64,000 nt of DNA from Euzebya rosea (lineage in GTDB: Bacteria; Actinomycetota; Nitriliruptoria; Euzebyales; Euzebyaceae): the NCBI RefSeq assembly GCF_003073135.1, contig NZ_PGDQ01000020.1, positions 1 through 64,000 of the forward strand, read 5' to 3'. Every line of letters begins with the position of its first letter. The stretch's first letter is position 1. This document shows positions 56,287 through 64,000 of this stretch, piece after piece. Under the pieces are notes generated by a model that was not told the origin of the DNA, ran no database searches, and worked only from the letters and a program-made list of their open reading frames with translations. The position numbers and the translations under genes are program-made.

Positions 56287-57515
56287 CCGCCCGACACCAC
56301 CGCGCCGGCGGCGGCCGGAAGGCGGGTGTGGGTGTCCCGGGAGTCGAGCCATCCGTCCGGAAGCCGGACGGGCTTGGGGCCATGGGTGTGTCCGCGATGC
56401 ATCGAGACCGCACTCTCGGGCATCGGCGCCTCCCGGTCCACTGTCCCCAGCAGCTCGGCCATCTCCTCGAGCCGTTCCACGCGTCGCAGGGCGCCGCGCA
56501 ACGACTTGCCGAGCTCGAACCCCTGCAGGTACCACCCGGTGTGCTTGCGGATGTCACGCATGGCGACTGCCTCTCCGAGATGGTCGACCAGCTTCGTGGC
56601 GTGGTCGAGCAGGGTGTCGGCCACCTGGCCGAGGTTGGGTGGTGGCGGCACGGGACTGCCGGCCAGCGCGGCTTCGAGCTCGCCGAACAGCCACGGGCGG
56701 CCCAGGCAGCCCCGGCCGACGACCACACCGGCACATCCGGTGCGTGCGATCATCTCCACGGCGTCGGCGGCCTGCCAGATGTCGCCGTTGCCGAGCACGG
56801 GGACCTCGTCGCCGATGGCCTCGACCAGCGCGGCGATGGCGTCCCAGTCGGCGTGGCCGCCGTAGGCGTCCTGTGCGGTGCGACCGTGCAGGGTGACCGC
56901 CGCGGCGCCGAGGTCCCGGGCGATGCGCCCGGCCTCGAGGAAGGTCAGGTGGTCCGCGTCGATGCCCTTGCGCATCTTGACGGTGACCGGACGACCGCCG
57001 GCGGTCGAGACGGCGGCCTCGACCAGCTCGGCGAACAGGCCGAGTCGCCACGGGAGCGCCGCGCCGCCACCCATGCGGGTGACCTTGGGCGCCGGGCAGC
57101 CGAAGTTGAGGTCGATGTGGTCGACCAGGTCGTGCTCGGCCAGCACCGCCACGCCGTCGCGCATGTGGTCGGGGTCGATGGCGTACAGCTGCAGCGACCT
57201 GACCGGCTCGTCGGGGGCGAACGCCGCTCGGAGCATCGTCCGCAACCGCCCACCCGACAGCTCGTCGGCCAGCCGGGCCTTGTCCGACTCGGCGTCGAGC
57301 GACCCGTCGTCGGTGCGGAGCAGGGCCATGGCCCCGCGCTGGTCGGCTTCGACGAGGGCGCGGGCACCGACCATCTCGCTGACGTAGAGCCCGCCGCCGA
57401 AGGCGCGGCAGACGGCACGGAAAGGCACGTTGGTGACCCCCGCCATGGGGGCGAGGACGACCGGCGGGTCGACGGTGACGGCGGTGCGGGCACCAGCCAG
57501 GGTCAAGGGGCTCAC
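56283..57515 (-). CDS. tRNA-dihydrouridine synthase (DusB-like)
   Basis: FMN enzyme that reduces uridines of tRNA. It has 410 residues. [14 protein letters not shown] starts the TIM barrel; [13 protein letters not shown] holds the catalytic Cys; [20 protein letters not shown] and GNGDIW bind [14 protein letters not shown] follows. The last 130 residues form the helical tRNA-binding domain with [14 protein letters not shown]. It is coupled to maf by 4 bp. Confidence 0.94.
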
Positions 57516-57594
57516 GACCGTCGATGGTGCCAGCGACCGGCCCGATCGCAGCGTGTGCCGTCGACCACCCCGACCGAATGGACCCTCGACGAGG

Positions 57595-58008
57595 TCAGGA
57601 CTCGTGCAGCTCGGGACGGTCCCGCAGCGCCGCGATCGCGGCGATGGCGTCCTCGGCGCGGTTCGGCGGGACCAGCAGGTGGTCGTGGTGGAACCCCGCG
57701 ATGATGTTGCAGGGGATGCCCACGACCGCCAGGGCCGCGCTGACCGACGCGGTCAGGCCCACGGCCTCCAGGGAGGAGTGGACGGCCAGCGTCAGCCATG
57801 CGGCGGGGAACTCCGCGTCCATGCCCGCCTCCTCGGCGTCGGACTGGCGCAGCACGATCGTGGTGCCCTCGACCTCGGTGACGACCGCCGACAGCGGCAG
57901 GTCGGGCAACGGCGCCCCAGGCGGCAGGTTCACGTAGACGTACGTGCCCTCCCGCTGGCGAACGTCGAGTGATTCCAGCAACGTCCCGAGATCCGTTTCA
58001 CCAGCCAT
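57595..58008 (-). CDS. ACT-domain protein of unknown ligand
   Basis: A 137-residue protein resembling small two-ACT-domain (DUF2241-like) proteins. Two beta-alpha-beta halves are visible: GTYVYVNLPPGAPLPDLPLSAVVTEVEGTTIVL and AWLTLAVHSSLEAVGLTASVSAALAVVGIPCNIIAGFHHDHLLVP. Such domains bind amino acids and regulate enzymes. It lies between gyrB and dus on the same strand. The ligand is not predictable. Confidence 0.78.
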   Translation of the reverse strand: MAGETDLGTLLESLDVRQREGTYVYVNLPPGAPLPDLPLSAVVTEVEGTTIVLRQSDAEEAGMDAEFPAAWLTLAVHSSLEAVGLTASVSAALAVVGIPCNIIAGFHHDHLLVPPNRAEDAIAAIAALRDRPELHES

Positions 58009-58075
58009 GGGGCCACAACCTAGCCCATGGGGACCGGTCGACCCGTCAGCGTTGCCGGGACGTCAGATGTCGGTC

Positions 58076-60115
<2,040 letters not shown>

Positions 60116-60118
60116 TCA

Positions 60119-61231
60119 TCACCCGGCCAGGAACCGGCCCAGCGCCCGGCGTGCCGGTGCGAGGTTGGCGATCGGCACGTGCTCGCCCTGCTGGTGGGCC
60201 TGTGCGCCGAGCCCGGGGCTGTAGTTGAGGGCGGGGACGCCGATCTGGGCGAACCGGGCGACGTCGGTCCAGGCCTGCTTCGGGGTGACCGCACCGTCGA
60301 CGGCGTCGACGAACGCCTGGACGGCCGGGGCGTGGCGGTTGGGCGGGCAGGCGGGGGCGCGGTCGATGATCGCAACCTCGCCCACGTCGCCGATGCGCTC
60401 CCGCAGGACGGCCTCGGCGTCCGCAAGGTCCTTGTCGGGGGCGAAGCGGTAGTTGACGTTGACCGTGAACGCCCCGGGGATGACGTTGCGGGCGTTGTCG
60501 GTCCACGCCCGGGTGGGGTTGGTGACCTCGCGATAGATCATCCCGTCGACCTCGACGTCGACCGGGGCGTCCTCGCGCCAGCCGGCCAGCCACTCCCCGG
60601 CCTTGGTGAGGGCGTTGTCGCCCTGCCACGGGCGCGCGGAGTGCGCCGCCTGTCCGTGGAACGTGACCTCGGCGTGCAGGCCGCCCATGCAGCCGAGCTG
60701 GACCTCCATGTCGGTGGGTTCCAGGACGATCGCCAGCGCGGCGTCGGCCAGGCCGGGCATCGCCTCGAGCACGTCGGTCAGCTCGTTGCCCTCCTCCGGG
60801 CCCTCCTCCCCCGCGTAGGCCACGAGGGCCATGCGGTAGGGCCCCTTCGTCCGCAGCCGCTCGTCCTCGAAGGCATCCATCGCGATGGCAAGGCCGGCCT
60901 TCATGTCGCTGGTGCCACGACCGACGACCAGGTCGCCGTCGATCCGGGGCACGAGGTCGTCGGGGGTCGGCGGGACGACGTCGAGGTGGCCGACGAGCAG
61001 CACCAACGGACGGTCGTCCCCCTCGTCCTCGGGGACGCCCGCAACGACGGAGTTGCCCACCCGGACGACGACGTCACCGCGGCTGCCGTACCGGTCGGCC
61101 ATCCAGTCCGCGATGGGCCCCTCCTCACCCGTGACGCACGGCATCCCGCAGAGCTCGAGGAGCAGGTCGGTCAGGCGCCCGGTCAACGCATCGGTGGGGG
61201 CGGTCGGGGTCTCGGATGCCTCGGTCGTCAT
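60119..61231 (-). CDS. dapE: Succinyl-diaminopimelate desuccinylase
   Basis: M20-family zinc hydrolase that releases L,L-DAP from its N-succinyl form. It has 370 residues. VGHLDVVPP (zinc His), GRGTSDMKAGLA (Asp bridge), YAGEEGPEEGN (catalytic Glu) and VLEPTD are metal-site motifs; QAAHSARPWQGDNA and NYSPGLGAQAHQ(QGE) complete it. Coordinated with dapD and dapC downstream on the same strand, it feeds meso-DAP for MurE. Confidence 0.93.
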   Translation of the reverse strand: MTTEASETPTAPTDALTGRLTDLLLELCGMPCVTGEEGPIADWMADRYGSRGDVVVRVGNSVVAGVPEDEGDDRPLVLLVGHLDVVPPTPDDLVPRIDGDLVVGRGTSDMKAGLAIAMDAFEDERLRTKGPYRMALVAYAGEEGPEEGNELTDVLEAMPGLADAALAIVLEPTDMEVQLGCMGGLHAEVTFHGQAAHSARPWQGDNALTKAGEWLAGWREDAPVDVEVDGMIYREVTNPTRAWTDNARNVIPGAFTVNVNYRFAPDKDLADAEAVLRERIGDVGEVAIIDRAPACPPNRHAPAVQAFVDAVDGAVTPKQAWTDVARFAQIGVPALNYSPGLGAQAHQQGEHVPIANLAPARRALGRFLAG

Positions 61232-61262
61232 GCCGGCGAGCCTATCCCCGCCGTCGCCGCGG

Positions 61263-61769
61263 TCAGCCCTCGACGACCTGCTCGATCGTCACCAGGTCCG
61301 GATGCCGTTCGGCGAGGGTGGGGGCGATCCGCACGGTCCAGCGGCGGACCGACGACAGGGTGGCGTGCCGCTCGTACATCACCTCGAGGACGGCGGATGC
61401 CATCTCCGGTCCCATGCCGTTGAGCCGGGCCAGCCGGGCACGGGCCCTGGCCCCGCGGCCACGGGACTCCGCGAGCCCGTAGTGGGTGACCTCGTCGCAG
61501 GGTCGGCACTGCATCCGCAGGGCGGCGAGGGTGGCGATGCCCTGCCCGTCGACGATGCGGTGGTCCCAGACCTCGTGGCAGATCAGGCCCTTCGCCTGTG
61601 ACCGACCGCACACCTCGCATGCGCCGCCGGCCCGGTCGACCTCCTGGGCTCGGATGGCTCGCCAGGTCGCGGTGGGCAGCAGCCGGAACCCCGAGACACC
61701 CCAGACGGGCGAGGGGATCATCTCCGGGACGTGGACGAGCTTCGGCAGCCCCGAACCGTCGGGGTCCAC
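61263..61769 (-). CDS. HNH-like zinc-binding protein between dapE and dapD, hypothetical
   Basis: A 168-residue protein with GTG start. CEVCGRSQAKGLICHEVWDH and LRMQCRPCDEVTHYG give two CxxC pairs and His residues in the spacing of an HNH/zinc-ribbon fold. VWGVSGFRLLPTATWRAIR precedes it, and a basic helix (ESRGRGARARARLARL) follows. It lies 3 bp after dapD's stop and 31 bp before dapE. It could be a nuclease or a structural zinc protein; the catalytic HNH residues are not all evident. Confidence 0.7.
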   Translation of the reverse strand: MDPDGSGLPKLVHVPEMIPSPVWGVSGFRLLPTATWRAIRAQEVDRAGGACEVCGRSQAKGLICHEVWDHRIVDGQGIATLAALRMQCRPCDEVTHYGLAESRGRGARARARLARLNGMGPEMASAVLEVMYERHATLSSVRRWTVRIAPTLAERHPDLVTIEQVVEG

Positions 61770-61772
61770 GGC

Positions 61773-62894
61773 CTAGTTGGCGTGCAGCTCGGCGTTCAGG
61801 CCGCTCCACGAGCCGCCGTCGCGTACGAGCGCCTCGACCGCCCCGGTCTCGGAGTTCCGACGGAACAGCAGGCCGTCGGCGCCGGACAGGTCGCGGGCCT
61901 TGACCACCGACCCGTCGGGCATCGCCACGCGGGTACCGCCCGTCAGGTACAGGCCGGCCTCGACCACGCAGTCGTCGCCGAGGGAGATGCCGAGGCCCGA
62001 GTTGGCGCCGAGCAGGCAGCGCTCGCCCAGCCGGATCGTCTCCGTCCCACCGCCGGACAGGGTCCCCATGATGGAGGCGCCACCACCGATGTCGGAGCCG
62101 TCGCCGACCACCACACCCGCGGAGATCCGCCCCTCCACCATGGACGCACCGAGCGTCCCGGCGTTGAAGTTGCAGAAGCCCTCGTGCATCACCGTGGTGC
62201 CAGCCGCCAGGTGGGCGCCCAGCCGGACGCGGTTGCCGTCGGCCACCCGGACCCCCGAGGGGACGACGTAGTCGAGCATCGGCGGGAACTTGTCGACCAG
62301 ACGGACCTCGACGTGGCGCCCCTCGACCCTCGCGGCCAGGCGAGCGGCCTCGAACCCCTCGACCTCGAACGGGCCGTGGTTGGTCCACACGCAGTTGGTG
62401 AGCAGCCCGAAGACACCGTCCAGCGCGACGCCGTGGGGGGCGACCAGCCGGTGGCTCAGCAGGTGGAGGCGCAGCCAGGCGTCGACGGCGTCGACGGGCG
62501 CGTCGGCCAGGTCACCGACGAACGCCACGACGAGCTGCCGGGTCCCGCCGGCCGCGGGCACGTCGACCAGCGAGAGGAGCTGTCGCCAGGCGCCCAGGTT
62601 CGGGTGCGGCACGTCGACGGACTCGGCCGGGGCGACGACGGTGATCGCCGCGTCGAGCTGGCCGGGGGTCAGCCGGTGGGTGGCGGTGCCGGCCGCGTGG
62701 CCGACCTGCTGTGCGACGGCGACGGCCGACAGGGACGGCGTGTCGAGGTTGACCACCGGGAAGATGACGTCGAGGACCGAGCCGGACGGGCCGATGGTGG
62801 CCACGCCGACCGCCCATGCAGCGGGCTGGGCCCAGCCGTCGATGGTGGCCTCGAGGGCCGTGCGTGCCGTGGCGATGTCGTCGAGGGTGCGCAT
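61773..62894 (-). CDS. dapD: 2,3,4,5-tetrahydropyridine-2,6-dicarboxylate N-succinyltransferase
   Basis: A left-handed beta-helix enzyme of 373 residues that succinylates tetrahydrodipicolinate, the entry step of the succinylase branch of DAP synthesis. Hexapeptide repeats are clear from residue 230 on: GAHLAAGTTVMHEGFCNFNAG, VVVGDGSDIGGGASIMGTLSGGG, CLLGANSGLGISLGDDCVVEAGLYLTGG. The N-terminal domain fits the actinobacterial DapD type. ATG 62894. Confidence 0.95.
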   Translation of the reverse strand: MRTLDDIATARTALEATIDGWAQPAAWAVGVATIGPSGSVLDVIFPVVNLDTPSLSAVAVAQQVGHAAGTATHRLTPGQLDAAITVVAPAESVDVPHPNLGAWRQLLSLVDVPAAGGTRQLVVAFVGDLADAPVDAVDAWLRLHLLSHRLVAPHGVALDGVFGLLTNCVWTNHGPFEVEGFEAARLAARVEGRHVEVRLVDKFPPMLDYVVPSGVRVADGNRVRLGAHLAAGTTVMHEGFCNFNAGTLGASMVEGRISAGVVVGDGSDIGGGASIMGTLSGGGTETIRLGERCLLGANSGLGISLGDDCVVEAGLYLTGGTRVAMPDGSVVKARDLSGADGLLFRRNSETGAVEALVRDGGSWSGLNAELHAN

Positions 62895-62953
62895 GGCACA
62901 GAGCGTGCCCGTTCGTGTCCCGGCTCGCCAAGCCGTCGACCCGGGGCGGGCGC

Positions 62954-64000
62954 TCAGGTGGGCAGGACGCCGTCCGTGATCGCCTGTCGCCATGCGGCCG
63001 CCGCCTCGCGGCAGCCCTCCACCGAGGGGACGAGGGCCAGGCGCAGCCAGCCGGCACCGGCTGGCCCGAACGCCGAGCCGGGCGAGGCGATGATCCGGCG
63101 GGCCAGCAACGCCTCGGCGTAGGCCCGGTCGTCCCCTCCCGGCGTGCGCAGCCACAGGTAGAACGTCGCCTCCGAACCGCTGACCTCCAGCCCGACCTCG
63201 TCGCAGAAGGCCTGCATGACCTGTCGCTTGGCCTCGAAGACCTCGCGACGCTCGGCAACGTGCTCGTCGTCGGCCCAGGCGGCCGCGGCGGCGTGCTGGA
63301 CGAACTCGGGGCTGGCCGACCCGATGTTGGGCCGCATCGTCCGCTGGGCGGCGATCAGGTCGGGGTCGCCGACGAGGGCGCCGCAGCGGTAGCCGGTCAT
63401 GCCGCTTCGCTTGGACAACGAGAAGGCCACGAGCACCCCGGTCAGGTCGCCGTCGGCCACCTCCAGCATGGACGTCGGTGGGGTGTCGTCCGGTCGGTGG
63501 ATCTCGACGTAGCACTCGTCGGAGCCCATCACGACCCCGTGCTCCCGGGCCGTGGCCAGCTGGGCACGCAGCCAGTCGGGCTGGGCGACCGCGCCGGTGG
63601 GGTTGTGCGGGTAGTTCAGCCAGGCGACGAACGCGCGGTCAAGGCGGTCGGCAGGCATTCGGTCGAGGTGCAGCAACCAGCCCTCGTCGGGGGACAGGTC
63701 GACCCGGTCGGACTCGCCGCCGGCGAACAGGGTCCCGCGTTCGTAGGGCTGGTAGCCGGGTGACCCCCAGATGCAGTGCCGCTTGGACGACCCGGCGTCG
63801 AGCAGCCCGAGCGGCGCGTGGAAGATGCCCTCCTTGGATCCCGCGGTGGGCAGGACGTGGCGGTCCGGATCGACCTCGACGCCGAACCGGCGCTGTACCC
63901 AGCCGGCGACCGCCTGTCGCAGCTCGGGGATGCCGGCGGCCGTGGGGTACTGGCTGACCTCGGGGACGGCGTCGATCAGCGCCTGCCGGATGAAGGGCGG
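62954..64000 (-). CDS. dapC: N-succinyldiaminopimelate aminotransferase (DapC-like), 5' end cut by window edge
   Basis: Fold-type I PLP aminotransferase; about 348 residues lie within the window and the start is outside. PTAAGIPELRQAVAGWVQRRFGV, WLNYPHNPTGAV (substrate Arg/Asn region), SDECYVEI (PLP Asp) and FSLSKRSGMTGYRCG, which carries the PLP lysine, are seen. With dapD and dapE beside it, the succinyl-DAP aminotransferase role is likely; other class I aminotransferases share these motifs. Stop TGA at 62954. Confidence 0.9.
   Translation of the reverse strand, partial: PPFIRQALIDAVPEVSQYPTAAGIPELRQAVAGWVQRRFGVEVDPDRHVLPTAGSKEGIFHAPLGLLDAGSSKRHCIWGSPGYQPYERGTLFAGGESDRVDLSPDEGWLLHLDRMPADRLDRAFVAWLNYPHNPTGAVAQPDWLRAQLATAREHGVVMGSDECYVEIHRPDDTPPTSMLEVADGDLTGVLVAFSLSKRSGMTGYRCGALVGDPDLIAAQRTMRPNIGSASPEFVQHAAAAAWADDEHVAERREVFEAKRQVMQAFCDEVGLEVSGSEATFYLWLRTPGGDDRAYAEALLARRIIASPGSAFGPAGAGWLRLALVPSVEGCREAAAAWRQAITDGVLPT

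Overview
The window is a GC-rich actinobacterial chromosome segment with dense gene packing, many 4-bp ATGA/GTGA overlaps and frequent GTG starts. The gene set includes a mycobacteria-like dcw cluster with SepF/YggT/DivIVA, a MurE of the meso-DAP type, the actinobacterial DapC/DapD/DapE route, an intein in GyrA, and a surface protein with cell-wall-binding repeat 2 (CWB2) domains. Together these fit a deep-branching actinobacterium, possibly class Nitriliruptoria (Euzebya-like). That placement is an inference from gene content, not a database result.

Layout. Positions 1-8.4 kb hold lspA (cut by the left edge), a haloalkane-dehalogenase-like hydrolase divergent from ileS, a small HExxH membrane protein, a toroid+CWB2 surface protein, and a proline-rich membrane protein. 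Positions 8.5-30.9 kb are the whole division/cell-wall (dcw) cluster on the minus strand. In transcription order it runs mraZ, a 45-codon membrane ORF, rsmH, ftsL, ftsI, murE, murF, mraY, murD, ftsW, murG, murC, murB, ftsQ, then a break with repeats and an opposite-strand lipoprotein, then ftsZ, pgeF, yggS, sepF, yggT, divIVA. The mraZ leader carries three TGGGN boxes with 10-bp period, which is the MraZ operator pattern. Positions 31-31.6 kb are a non-coding zone with a plus-strand intrinsic terminator (candidate small RNA) and palindromic repeats.

Positions 31.6-39.9 kb hold a Tat-exported M14 peptidase, serC, and a six-gene fatty-acyl cassette: ketosynthase, AMP-ligase, ACP, malonyltransferase, ketoreductase and acyltransferase. 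A divergent ABC-2 exporter pair follows, then a repeat island with a 26-bp minisatellite (41.7-42.2 kb), ctaB-ctaA (heme A synthesis) and tkt-tal (pentose phosphate). Positions 47.4-51.2 kb are a duplicated module of a small secreted WxL-like beta protein plus a DUF916 (WxL-interacting)-like membrane-anchored protein. This is the most system-like novel candidate. Positions 51.3-60 kb hold a nitroreductase, gyrA interrupted by a 418-residue LAGLIDADG intein at the catalytic tyrosine, maf, dus, an ACT-domain protein and gyrB. Positions 60.1-64 kb hold the DAP genes dapE, an HNH-like gene, dapD and dapC (cut by the right edge).

The genes fit together mainly around envelope growth. DapC/D/E supply meso-DAP to MurE. 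MurE/F, MraY and MurG build lipid II for FtsW/FtsI. FtsZ, SepF, FtsQ, FtsL and DivIVA position the machinery. A recurring oddity is short in-frame tandem repeats in lspA, sepF, divIVA and ftsW, together with several families of intergenic palindromes.
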